DNA of 64,000 nt from Blastococcus colisei (GTDB lineage Bacteria > Actinomycetota > Actinomycetes > Mycobacteriales > Geodermatophilaceae): the NCBI RefSeq assembly GCF_006717095.1, contig NZ_VFQE01000001.1:3410001-3474000 (forward strand), written 5' to 3'. This document shows, piece by piece, positions 47,235-56,200 of the stretch. The notes under the pieces are model-generated. The model saw nothing but the letters and a program-made list of their open reading frames with translations, searched no databases and was not told where the DNA came from. How positions within the stretch are numbered: position 1 is the stretch's first letter; the number at the start of each line of letters is the position of its first letter. A program made the translations under genes and the position numbers.

Positions 47235-47482
47235 GTTCGGCAGCAAGGTGACTCCCGGGTGGGAAAATCCCCGCCCGTCATGACATGTCCGCTTCCGGGG
47301 CCGGGATCACCGTCCCGAGTCCCGCAGCGCCCTGTTTGCATACGTGTTGAGCCGCAACAGCGGACGTTGAGCCGCGTCAGGGCGCGGCTCAACGTCCGCT
47401 GGAGCGGCTCGACCTGCCCTTCGGGACTCGAGGGCATTTCCCACCCCGAGGTCACCCTGCTGCCGAACTCATCGTCCGCTGA
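47221..47482. mobile_element. MITE-like palindromic element inserted at the selD stop codon
   Basis: A 14-base direct repeat TCATCGTCCGCTGA flanks the segment (47221-47234 and 47469-47482). Inside are terminal inverted repeats starting GAGTTCGGCAGCA (47233-47245 and, inverted, 47458-47470) that continue imperfectly for about 38 bases each. The centre holds a large hairpin with perfect 18-base arms (47359-47376 and 47383-47400). No transposase is encoded. Confidence 0.6.
47346..47411. repeat. Large hairpin made of GTTGAGCCGC units
   Basis: Perfect arms AGCGGACGTTGAGCCGCG and its complement surround the 6-base loop TCAGGG; outer pairs (GAGCCGC.../...GCGGCTC) extend the stem to about 33 bases with few mismatches. 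GTTGAGCCGC units link it to the repeats at 12.5 and 13.8 kb. Confidence 0.7.
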
Positions 47483-47719
47483 CGGCCCCGGGAGCATCGC
47501 AGCGAGCGCTGGCGAGCGAGGAGCGGACCGGCTCGCGGAAGCGGACCGGAGCCGTCGTCCGCTGAGCCTCCGGGGGTGCTGCTCCGGCATGTCGCCGGGA
47601 ACACGCCGCCGTCTGCGCGCCCCCGCGCGCGGAACGCTCGCCTGCCGAGTCACCGCGCTGCCACGCTGCCGCCCGCGACGGATCCAGAGAGCCCGCGGTC
47701 CGGCACCGAGGAGGACGGG
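47483..47719. other. Intergenic region without a convincing gene
   Basis: With the MITE-like element, the gap between selD and the secreted protein is 485 bases. The part after the element has no open frame with acceptable codon use and should contain the promoter for the gene at 47720. I see no clear -10. Confidence 0.4.
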
Positions 47720-48304
47720 ATGGGAACGCGGACGGCCGGGAGGGTGCTCGGAGCGGCATTGCTGACGGCCATCACGGTGGGGGCAGCCGTGCCCGCGGCG
47801 GCCGCCACCGAGGAGCGGATCGGCTTCGCCAGCACCGGGCTCGACGGCACCGATCAGCGGACCGGACGGACCCTGCACAGCGCCTTCGAGATCTTCGACC
47901 CGCCGGCCGAGCAGCCGTTCGGGGTGACCGACTTCTTCGTCGGCGGTGCGGTGGCCGGGGGCGGCGAGGGCATCGTCTACGAGTGCACGACCGAGGACCG
48001 AGTGCCGGCGCAACTGGACGGGTTGGACTCCGCCTTCGCGGTGGGCGTACTGCGTGTCGACTGCGCGTCCCCCGTGGGGCTGCCGGACCGGAGCGGTTAC
48101 GCGCTCGTGGGTCTGTTCTGGCGCGGCAGGGGGCCGGTCGAGCACCACGTCTTCGAGCGCGAGACCTGCACCGAGTACCTGGACGTGCGCCGCGCCCGGG
48201 TGACCGGTCGGGTGGTGCTCGTCGTGCCGGGTGTGGCCCTGGCACCGCTGGCCAATGAGGACCCCGCCGAGAACGACCTCCGTCAGCAGCGGATCGTGTG
48301 CTGA
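47720..48304 (+). CDS. Secreted protein, unknown function
   Basis: A 194-residue protein from ATG 47720 behind GAGGAGGA. A classic signal peptide (MGTRTAGRVLGAALLTAITV, cleavage after about AVPAAAA) precedes a beta-rich mature domain with several Cys (YECTTED, VDCASP, RETCTEY, and a terminal Cys) that could form disulfides. No family recognised. Confidence 0.65.
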   Translation: MGTRTAGRVLGAALLTAITVGAAVPAAAATEERIGFASTGLDGTDQRTGRTLHSAFEIFDPPAEQPFGVTDFFVGGAVAGGGEGIVYECTTEDRVPAQLDGLDSAFAVGVLRVDCASPVGLPDRSGYALVGLFWRGRGPVEHHVFERETCTEYLDVRRARVTGRVVLVVPGVALAPLANEDPAENDLRQQRIVC

Positions 48305-48351
48305 ACCTGCCTGCAGAGACGGGTGGTGTCGCCTGCGGCCCGGCCGTGCCA

Positions 48352-48357
48352 TAGCGT
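48352..48357 (+). promoter_or_regulatory. -10 promoter element (TAGCGT)
   Basis: TAGCGT fits TANNNT and ends seven bases before the ATG at 48365, which has no ribosome binding site: probable leaderless mRNA. Confidence 0.5.
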
Positions 48358-48364
48358 CCGGATC

Positions 48365-49330
48365 ATGCTGGCTGCCTTCGTCTCCGCCCCTGCCCCGAAG
48401 GACCCGCTCTCCGTGCTGGAGGTCGGCGACCGGCCGGAGCCGGAGACGCTCGACGGCTGGACGACGATCCAGGTGAAGGCCGTCTCGCTCAACCACCACG
48501 ACCTGTTCAGCCTGCAGGGCATCGGGCTGCCCGCCGAGCGGATGCCGATGATCCTCGGCACCGATGCGGCCGGCATCGACGAGGACGGCAACGAGGTCGT
48601 GGTGCACGGCGTCATCTCCACGCCCGGCTGGACGGGCGACGAGACGCTGGACCCGAAGCGGTCGCTGCTGTCGGAGGTGCACCAGGGCTCGATGGCGGAG
48701 AAGGTCGCCGTCCCCAGGCGCAACCTGCTGCCCAAGCCCTCCGAGCTCTCCTTCGGCGAGGCCGCCTGCCTGCCGACCGCGTGGCTGACCGCCTACCGGA
48801 TGCTCTTCGTGAAGTCCGGCCTGAGGCCGGGCCAGACCGTCCTGGTGCAGGGCGCCAGCGGTGGTGTGGCGACGGCGCTGATCACGCTCGGCCGCGCCGC
48901 CGGATACCGGATCTGGGTGACCGGGCGCAGCGAGGAGAAGCGGGCCGCGGCGCTCGCCCTCGGCGCGGACCAGGCCTTCGAGTCCGGTGCCCGGCTGCCC
49001 GAGCGCGTCGACGGCGTCATGGAGACCGTGGGAGAGGCGACCTGGTCGCACAGCGTCAAGTCGCTCAAGCCCGGCGGCGTGCTGGTCACCTCCGGCGCCA
49101 CGACCGGCTTCAACCCGGGCGCCGAGCTCAACCGGGTCTTCTTCACCCAGCTGTCGGTGATCGGCTCGACGATGGGCACCAAGCCCGAGCTCGAGGCGCT
49201 GATCGAGATGTGCCGGGTGACCGGGATCCGCCCGCAGATCGACGTCGAGCTGCCGCTCACCCAGGCGCGTGAGGGCTTCGAGCGGATGCTCGAGGGCCGC
49301 ACGGCCGGGAAGATCGTCTTCACCGTCTGA
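48365..49330 (+). CDS. Zinc-independent MDR-family oxidoreductase (quinone-reductase-like)
   Basis: A 321-residue medium-chain dehydrogenase/reductase. The catalytic N-terminal domain has VKAVSLNHHDLFSLQGIG and ILGTDAAGI, and the NAD(P)-binding motif is VLVQGASGGVATALITLGRAAGYRIWVTGRS. The structural-zinc Cys cluster and the catalytic zinc Cys are absent, as in quinone reductases and zinc-lacking members. Substrate unknown. Confidence 0.85.
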   Translation: MLAAFVSAPAPKDPLSVLEVGDRPEPETLDGWTTIQVKAVSLNHHDLFSLQGIGLPAERMPMILGTDAAGIDEDGNEVVVHGVISTPGWTGDETLDPKRSLLSEVHQGSMAEKVAVPRRNLLPKPSELSFGEAACLPTAWLTAYRMLFVKSGLRPGQTVLVQGASGGVATALITLGRAAGYRIWVTGRSEEKRAAALALGADQAFESGARLPERVDGVMETVGEATWSHSVKSLKPGGVLVTSGATTGFNPGAELNRVFFTQLSVIGSTMGTKPELEALIEMCRVTGIRPQIDVELPLTQAREGFERMLEGRTAGKIVFTV

Positions 49331-49356
49331 CCCGACGAGCGGCCTTCCGTTCGTCC

Positions 49357-49420
49357 AGTGAGGAGTTGTGGTCGCCTCGCCCGGCGCGTCCGCGCGTGTC
49401 GGCGACCACAACTCCTCACT
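49357..49420. terminator. Hairpin with perfect 20-base arms
   Basis: Arms 49357-49376 and 49401-49420 (starting AGTGAGGAGTTG) are perfect complements with a 24-base G+C-rich loop. It directly follows the MDR gene, so a terminator role is likely, but the length suggests a mobile repeat reused as terminator. Confidence 0.55.
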
Positions 49421-49430
49421 CGGCCTCCCA

Positions 49431-49480
49431 CTGTCAACCAGCATTGACAACGCGCGTCGACGCAACCTAGGTTGACAGGC
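49431..49480 (+). promoter_or_regulatory. Promoter and operator repeats for the HTH-Clp-N operon
   Basis: TTGACA (49444-49449) and TAGGTT (49468-49473), 18 bases apart, form a good -35/-10 pair ending seven bases before the ATG. An inverted repeat CTGTCAACC (49431-49439) / GGTTGACAG (49470-49478) brackets the promoter, with the TTGACA as a third copy of the half site. This fits binding by a regulator, most likely the first gene's product. Confidence 0.6.
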
Positions 49481-49729
49481 ATGGCGGACACAGCGCAGGT
49501 GGCATCGGCCGCCGGCAGCCGGGATCCCGCGATCGGCCTCAAGGCCGTGCGTTCCCTCCGGACGCTCGTCGAGCGGCTGGAGGCCCTCCAGGTGGGCAAC
49601 GCGCGCGACCAGGGCTGGACGTGGGAGCAGATCGCCCAGCTCCTGGGCGTGACCCGGCAGGCGGTGCACAAGAAGTACGCGAGCGGCAGGTCCATCAGCG
49701 GCAGGGCGCCGCTCCGGCGGAAGGACTGA
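49481..49729 (+). CDS. Small helix-turn-helix regulator
   Basis: An 82-residue protein with a helix (AIGLKAVRSLRTLVERLEALQVGNAR) and a clear helix-turn-helix (WTWEQIAQLLGVTRQAVHKKYASGR, residues about 46-70). ATG 49481 is chosen over the TTG at 49472, because the promoter -10 ends seven bases before it and the mRNA is probably leaderless. Three bases later the Clp-N gene begins. Such HTH/Clp-N pairs recur in actinobacteria; I infer that it controls its own operon. Confidence 0.85.
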   Translation: MADTAQVASAAGSRDPAIGLKAVRSLRTLVERLEALQVGNARDQGWTWEQIAQLLGVTRQAVHKKYASGRSISGRAPLRRKD

Positions 49730-49732
49730 CCC

Positions 49733-50275
49733 ATGTTCGAGCGGTTCACCACCGAGGCCCGGCAGACCGTCGTCGGGGCGCAGACCGAGGCCCGACGGCT
49801 CAGGCACGGCTGGATCGGGACCGAGCACCTGCTCTTGGCGCTGCTCGCGCAGGAGACCCCGAGCACCGCCGTCCTGGTCCGGTACGGCCTGACGCACGAC
49901 ACGGTGGCCGAGTCGGTCTCGGCGCATCGCGGCGACGACCTCGACGCCGACGCCCTCAGCGCGCTGGGCATCGATCTCGACGCCGTCCGGGACAGCGTGG
50001 AGGCGAGCTTCGGGCCGGGCGCGCTCGACGCTCCGGCACGGAAGCCCGGGTGCGCGGAGCCGGGAAAGCACATCCCGTTCAGCCCGCGGGCGAAGAAGGT
50101 CCTGGAGCTGTCCCTGCGCGAGGCCCTCGCGATGAAGTCCAGGAGCATCCGCGACGGGCACATCGCCCTCGGCCTGCTCCGCGAGGGGGACGGCATGGCC
50201 ATGACGGTGCTGGCCGACCGCGGCGTCGACACCGCGGAGCTTCGTCGCGAACTGACGGTCGCCCTGCGCTCCTGA
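49733..50275 (+). CDS. Clp N-terminal (Clp-R) domain protein
   Basis: A 180-residue protein made of two Clp-N repeats (MFERFTTEARQTVVGAQTEARRLRHGWIGTEHLLLALLAQE and, from about residue 105, FSPRAKKVLELSLREALAMKSRSIRDGHIALGLLREG) without any ATPase domain. In ClpA/ClpC this domain binds adaptors and substrates; free-standing copies may act as adaptors or decoys. Cotranscribed with the HTH regulator. Confidence 0.9.
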   Translation: MFERFTTEARQTVVGAQTEARRLRHGWIGTEHLLLALLAQETPSTAVLVRYGLTHDTVAESVSAHRGDDLDADALSALGIDLDAVRDSVEASFGPGALDAPARKPGCAEPGKHIPFSPRAKKVLELSLREALAMKSRSIRDGHIALGLLREGDGMAMTVLADRGVDTAELRRELTVALRS

Positions 50276-50286
50276 CCGCGTGATGA

Positions 50287-50317
50287 TGCCCGGACGCAGA
50301 TGCTCTGCGTCCGGGCA
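50287..50317. terminator. Bidirectional hairpin terminator
   Basis: A perfect 14-base stem (TGCCCGGACGCAGA with its complement) and a 3-base loop TGC, located between the convergent Clp-N and FAD-oxidase genes. Confidence 0.8.
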
Positions 50318-50330
50318 CCGGTGCGACGGG

Positions 50331-51734
50331 TCAGGCCACCGCTCGGGTGTAGGCGCCGGCCTGCAGGACGCCCTGCGGGTCGTAGGTGTCGACGACCTCG
50401 CGGAGCCGGGCCAGCGTCGGCTCGTCGTAGGACCGGCGGGCGGAGACGGCGTCGTGCGGGATCCCGAAGTTCGGCCACACGCCTCCGGTGTCCCAGTCGC
50501 CCAGAGCCGCGAACACCGACTGTGCGTGCGCCATCGCACCCGCCGCCATCTCCTCGTCGATCGCCATCCCGACGGTCAGCACGCTGAACCGTGCAGCACG
50601 GTGGGCGAACGCGCTCGGGTGCGCGCCCTCGCGGGCGTAGGCGCCGCCGAGGTGCCGCACCTCGACGATCACCTGCGGGGACCTTGATCCGTGCCCGGCC
50701 ACGGCGAGCAGCCGCTCGGCCGCCTCGGCGGGGAACCCGTTCAGCAGGATCGCCGGGTCGACGACGGGCATCGGGTCGACCGGGTCGGCGTGCACCGAGT
50801 CGATCTCGGTGTAGGGCCGCAGCCGGGCGTCGTCCAGGATCACCGGCGCCACCTCCCGGAGCTCGTTCAGCAGCCGGGCGCCCTCCGACGGCTCCCCGGC
50901 CCACAGGAACCGGACGGCCAGGGTCATCCGGCCGGCGAGCGGCGGCGGGATCTCGGGCAGCGGCGGCAGCTGGAAGATCGCGAAGGACGTCGTCCCCAGT
51001 TCGGGCAGGTCGTCCGCCCAGCCCCGCCACCGGTCGATGACCTCCGCGGCGTCCTCGGCGGCGAAGTAGATCGCCCCGCCGTAGAACTCCGGCATGCGGA
51101 TCAGGTCGAACTCCATCGCGGTCACGATGCCGGCGGCCCCCTTGCCACCGCGGAGCGCGAAGAACAGGTCCGGGTGCTCGGTCGCGGTGACCCGGCGGAA
51201 GACGCCGTCGCCGGTGACCACCTCGAAGGCGCGCACGCGGTCGGCGTTGATGCCGTAGGTGCGGGCCAGCGGGCCGACGCCGCCGCCGGTCGTGTAGCCG
51301 ACGATGCTGACGTCGGTGGTCGAGCCGTTGACGCCGGCCAGCCCGTAGGGAGCCGCCTTCGGGACCAGCGCGGACCACTTCACACCGGACCCGATACGGG
51401 CCCAGCCCTCGGGGTGCACGGTCACCTCGTCGAGGCCGCGGGTGAGGACGAGCAGGTGCCCCGCGAGCGACCGCTCCGCGCCGTGGCCGGTGGCCTGGAC
51501 GCCGGCGGTGTAGCCGTGGGCGCCGGCGAAGCGCACGGCGGCGACGACGTCCTCGGCGGTGCGGACGGCGACGACGGCGGCCGGCCGCATCGGGACGGCC
51601 AGGTTCCAGGGCGAGACGAGCTGGTCGTACTCCGGCTCGTCCGGGGTGTGCAGGGAGCCGGTCAGCTCGGCGCGCAGGGCGTCGATCGCGGTCCGGGTGT
51701 CGACGGCGACGGGGGCGTCGAGGATGGCGGTCAC
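50331..51734 (-). CDS. FAD-linked oxidase (PCMH/BBE type), copy 1
   Basis: A 467-residue flavoprotein of the VAO/PCMH superfamily. GTG 51734 follows GGAGGACCCC. The FAD-binding half (about 50-215) contains the VQATGHGAERSLAGHLLVLTRGLDEVTVHP and STTDVSIVGYTTGGGVGPLARTYG segments; the C-terminal half carries the substrate domain. The BBE-type C-terminus is degenerate (YDPQGVLQAGAY instead of DPxNLF). It is a tandem paralogue of the next gene, with a nearly identical start region. Likely oxidises a small alcohol or lactone; the substrate is unknown. Confidence 0.85.
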   Translation of the reverse strand: MTAILDAPVAVDTRTAIDALRAELTGSLHTPDEPEYDQLVSPWNLAVPMRPAAVVAVRTAEDVVAAVRFAGAHGYTAGVQATGHGAERSLAGHLLVLTRGLDEVTVHPEGWARIGSGVKWSALVPKAAPYGLAGVNGSTTDVSIVGYTTGGGVGPLARTYGINADRVRAFEVVTGDGVFRRVTATEHPDLFFALRGGKGAAGIVTAMEFDLIRMPEFYGGAIYFAAEDAAEVIDRWRGWADDLPELGTTSFAIFQLPPLPEIPPPLAGRMTLAVRFLWAGEPSEGARLLNELREVAPVILDDARLRPYTEIDSVHADPVDPMPVVDPAILLNGFPAEAAERLLAVAGHGSRSPQVIVEVRHLGGAYAREGAHPSAFAHRAARFSVLTVGMAIDEEMAAGAMAHAQSVFAALGDWDTGGVWPNFGIPHDAVSARRSYDEPTLARLREVVDTYDPQGVLQAGAYTRAVA

Positions 51735-51832
51735 GGGGTCCTCCAGGTCGGTGAGAACTGATGGAGGAACGGTGGCGCGCTGCCCTTGACGGCCGATTGC
51801 GACGACCTTGAGGCCGGGCTTGAGACGCGGCC

Positions 51833-53239
51833 TCAAGCCTGCGGACGGGAGTCCACGTGGTGGGCCGCCAGGAAGAGGTTGCCCGGGTCGACGGCCCGGC
51901 GGACGGCGGACAGCCGGGCGTGCACCCCGGGCGGGAACACCTTCCGGGTGTCGGTGCGCTCGTCGAGCATCGGCAGGTAGTGGCGGCCGGTGGCCCACGG
52001 CTCGACCGCGGCCAGGAAGCGGGCGGCGTCCTCCCGCTGCCGCTCCCAGTCGTGGTCGTCCCCTCCGCCGAGACCCAGGCCCAGCGCCAGGAACCGGCCG
52101 TCGAGGGCGGACAGGGCGCCACCGGCGGGGTCCGGGCGGGCCAGCGCGCCCCCGAGCTGCCGCAGCTCGGCCGCGGCCAGCCGGGTCCCCGAACCCGGGC
52201 CGACGGCGTCGACGATCCCGGCGATGGCGGCGTCCGGCAAGTCGGAGACGAGGGTGCTGCTGGCGTACGCGGGCGTCGGCCCCTCCGGGTCCAGGTGCAG
52301 CCTGACCAGCGAGGCCGCGGGCATCCGGACCACCGTGTCGAACTCCGGCCGGAGGGCGCGCAGCGGCGCGAGCACCTCGGCGGCGTAGCCGTCCTCCCCC
52401 AGGACGGCGCCGTCGATCATGGCGATCCGCCGTCCGCGCAGCTCGGCGGGGACCAGTTCGTCGGCCGGCACGTCGAGCAGCCGGAACGCCGTCGTCGCCT
52501 CCTCCGGGGCGTCCGCGCACCAGGCCACCCAGGCCGGCAGGACCCGCTCGACCTCGGTCCAGTCCCACGTCAACGTGCCCGCGACGACGGTCTCCAGCGG
52601 GAACAACCCGAACTCCAGCGCGGTGACGACGCCCAGGGGCGCCGCCCCACCGCGGAGCGCCCAGAACAGGTCGGCGTCCCGGTCGGCGGTGGCCCGCACG
52701 GACGTGCAGTCGGCCAGCACCAGCTCGACCGCCGTCACCGCGTTGCACTGCAGCCCGAGCTTCCGGGCGTACCAGCCGATGCCGCCGCCCAGGCTGTAGC
52801 CGACCACGCCCACGTCCGGGGACGACGGATGCCGGCCGGCCAGTCCGTGCCGCCCGGCGGCGTCGGCCAGGTCGCCCCACAGCACTCCGGCACCCGCCCG
52901 GACAGTGCGGCGGACGGGGTCGATCGCCAGCTCGGTCATCGCCGAGGTGCGCAGCAGCACCGCGCCGGACAGCCGGCCCTCCAGCGGCGGGGCTCCGTGG
53001 CCGGTCCCCTGTGCGGCCACCTGCAGTCCGGCGGCCGCCGCCGCCCGCAGCACCTCGGCCACCTCGTCCGGGAAGGCCGGATAGGCCACCGCAGCCGGGT
53101 AGTCGCGCATCTGCAGGTTCCACGGTGAGCGGGCCATGTCGTAGGCCGGGTCGCCGGGGAGCTGCACCGAACCACCGCACAGTCCGCGCAGCCCCTCGGC
53201 CCGGGACGGCGCGGCCGTCGCGATCTGCTGCTGCGTCAC
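51833..53239 (-). CDS. FAD-linked oxidase (PCMH/BBE type), copy 2
   Basis: A 468-residue paralogue of copy 1 with VAAQGTGHGAPPLEGRLSGAVLLRTSAMTELAIDP, the HPSSPDVGVVGYSLGGGIGWYARKLG segment and a typical BBE end (RRAVDPGNLFLAAHHV). GTG 53239 overlaps the stop of the SARP regulator (GTGA), so it is translationally coupled to it, which suggests that the oxidases are that regulator's targets. Both oxidase genes share the start GGAGGACCCCGTGAC, evidence of tandem duplication. Confidence 0.87.
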   Translation of the reverse strand: MTQQQIATAAPSRAEGLRGLCGGSVQLPGDPAYDMARSPWNLQMRDYPAAVAYPAFPDEVAEVLRAAAAAGLQVAAQGTGHGAPPLEGRLSGAVLLRTSAMTELAIDPVRRTVRAGAGVLWGDLADAAGRHGLAGRHPSSPDVGVVGYSLGGGIGWYARKLGLQCNAVTAVELVLADCTSVRATADRDADLFWALRGGAAPLGVVTALEFGLFPLETVVAGTLTWDWTEVERVLPAWVAWCADAPEEATTAFRLLDVPADELVPAELRGRRIAMIDGAVLGEDGYAAEVLAPLRALRPEFDTVVRMPAASLVRLHLDPEGPTPAYASSTLVSDLPDAAIAGIVDAVGPGSGTRLAAAELRQLGGALARPDPAGGALSALDGRFLALGLGLGGGDDHDWERQREDAARFLAAVEPWATGRHYLPMLDERTDTRKVFPPGVHARLSAVRRAVDPGNLFLAAHHVDSRPQA

Positions 53240-56200
53240 GGGGTCCTCCCGGTTGCCAGTGTCCGAGCCTCGCCGGTCGGACTTGAGAGGAACTTGAGGC
53301 CGTCGGCGGACGCCCGCTCGAGCACCGACCGGACCGTCCCGGGGGTCAGGAACAGCTCCTGGGCGACCTCCCGGATGCCGAGGCCGGCCGCCGACAGCTC
53401 GAGGACCCGGCGTTCGGTCGCCGTCGCCGAGCGGACCGTCGGCCGGCAGACCGCGTCGGCGAAGCCGCGGGACCGCAGCGCGGCGCGCGCCCGTTCGCGG
53501 ACTCCGAGCGCCCCCCGGGCGTGCGCCTCCTCCATCGCGGCCTGCAGCAGCGGCACCGCCTCGTCGTCGGCCACCTCGGGGCGGGCGCCCAGGGCACACC
53601 GCGCGCGGGCGAGATCCACGGCGGACGACGTCGTGGCCAGCAGGGCGGCCGACTCGCGCAGGTCGGCCAGCCCGTCCGGCGCGCGGAGCTCGCCGAGCAG
53701 CCGCAGCGTCGCGCCCAGGTGGCTCGGGGCTCCCCAGCGATGCAGCAGCCGAGCCTCCTCCTCTACGAGAGCGATCGCCTCGCCGGTCCGGCCCAGTCCG
53801 CGCAACGCCAGGGCCGCGCTGCTGCGCCAGGGGTTCCACACGGGGTTGGGCACCGGCACCGGCGTCGGGATCGCGTCCAGCAGGCCGAGCGCGCTCTCGT
53901 GGCGCCCCTCGGCGGTGAGCAGCCGGGCCAGCGCGTGCTGCAGGAGCCGGCCGCCGTCCCCGATCCCGGGACCGGTGCCGGCGGCGTCGGCCGTGGCGCG
54001 GGCGGCGGCGAGGTCGCCGCGGTCGAGGTGGCAGCCGATCAGGAACGCGTACGCGAAGGGGGGAGCCACCCCCGCACCGCCCCACATCCGGCTCTCGTCG
54101 AGCGCGTTCGTCAGGGACGAGTCGGCCTCGGCGAGCTCGCCGCGGCGCCAGTGCCAGAACCCCTGCCACAGGTTCGTCGAGAGGACGGCGAACAGCGACC
54201 CGCGCGCGTGGGCCTCGGCACGGGCGCGGGCCCAGAAGTCGCCCAGGTCGTCATCGGCCAGCATCCGGATGATCGCGGCGATGACCCAGAAGAGCCCGTG
54301 GTCCACGGCCCAGAGCCGGTTCCCCTCCAGCGCGAAGCGGGCCAGCCGCACCGCCCGCTCGCGGTCGCAGCCCTCGATCGTGACGTCGTAGGCCAGTGCC
54401 GCGGCCAGCATCTGTGCGCCGTGGCCCTCGCCGTCCGGCTCGGGCACGGGCCGGCGCCAGCGGACCGGGTCGAGCGCGTGCATGTATCCGCTCACCAGCT
54501 CGATCGCCAGCAGGGCCTGCCGGTGGTCGGCGAGCTCGTCGGGCAGGGCGTCCGCGGCCCGCCGGGCGAACGCGGTGGCCTGGCCCGGCGGGCTGGCGAA
54601 GACCTGCGTCCGGGCGATCGCCACCGCGAGGTCGGCACGGTCCCGCGGATCGGCCATCCCCTCGTAGGCCTGGAGCAGGTGCTCGGTGCTCGCCGCGCCG
54701 TCCACGAGCGACTCGAGCAGACCCAGCTCGCGCAGCACGTCGCACCGCGGCGCACCGGCGGGCAGCTCCGCCAGGGCACGGCGCAGGTAGGTGACCGCGC
54801 TGTCCGGCGCGCCGCGCTCGGCCGCCGTCCGGGCCGCCCGGCGCAGCGCCTCGGTCGCCTCGCCGTCGCCGCGGACCGGAGCGAGCAGGAGGTGCGCGGC
54901 CACCTGCTCGTCGCTGGCCCCGGTCGCGCGGAGCAGCCGGGCGGCACGCTCGTGCCGCAGGGCACGCTCCGCGGCGGGGAGGTCGCGGTACACGGCCTCC
55001 CGGACCAGCGGGTGGACGAACGCCAGCGGCTGTTCGTCCTTCACGATCTCCGCGCGGGCGAGTGCGGCCAGGGCCGCGGCGGTGTCGGGCTCGGACAGCT
55101 CGGCGAGCGCGGCGACCACCGGGAGCGGCGCCCCGTCGCCCAGGATCCCGGCGGCGCGGGCCACGACCGGGGCCGCTCCGCCGAGCCGGCGCAGCCGCAT
55201 CAGGACCATGCTCGAGACCGCGCGGGACCCGACGGCCACGACCATGTCGGCGTGCGCGGCGTCCGGCCGGACGCCGTCGGCCTCCAGGGCACGCAGCAGC
55301 TGGCGCAGCAGGAGGGGGTTGCCCGAGGTCGTGCGATGGCAGGCGAGCGCGAACAGCGGGGAGACCGGCTCGCCGAGCCGCCGCCCGACCAGGGCGCCGA
55401 CGGCGTCGGCGGAGAGGGTGGCCGGCCGGAGGACGACCGCCACCGGCTCCAGCGCCAGCTCGCCCAGCAGCTCCTCGTCCTCGTGCGGTTCACCCGTCCG
55501 CACCGTGCCGACGACGAGCACCGGCACCGCCTCCAGGCGGCGGACCAGGAAGGCCAGCGACCGCAGGGATGCGCCGTCGCACCACTGCACGTCGTCGACG
55601 GCGAGCACGAGCGGCCCGTCGGCGGTGAGGTTGACCGCCAGCCAGTAGAGCCCGTGCAGGGCGGCGAACGAGCCATCGGGAGACTCCCCGCCCATGGGGT
55701 CGAAGACGCCTCGCGCGCTGGCCGCCGCCCCCGCGAGCAACTCGTCCCGGCGCCGGGGATCGGTCAGCCGGGGCTCGAACAGCTGCCGGACGACGCCGAA
55801 ACCGAACGCCTTCTCGAGCTGGCTCCCCCGCGCTGCCAGCACCCCCACCGACCGCTCCGCGGCCAGCCGCCGGATCTCGGTGAGCAACCGGGTCTTGCCG
55901 ATTCCCGCGGGCCCTTCGATGAGCAGCAGCCGCGGCTCGCCGGCGACCAGGTCGTCGAGGGCGGCGCGGACCGCGGCCAGTTCGGCGTCGCGGTCGAGCA
56001 GGTCGTCCGGCGCCGGCGCGGCGGCAGGCACGGACGGTTCGGTGCGGCGGGAGCGCTGGGTGGGGACGGCGAGTTCCGGCGCCTGGGCGAGCACCTGCCG
56101 CTCGAGTTCGCGGAGCGCCGGACCCGGGTCGACGCCCAGCTCGTCGGCGAGGGTCGTGCGCGCGCGGCGGAACGCGCCCAGCGCGTCCGCCTGCCGGTGC

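Noticed and set aside
48793-52122. 1,109-residue minus-strand open frame
   Set aside because: Shifted frame over the FAD oxidases and antisense to the MDR gene; arginine/proline-rich shadow.
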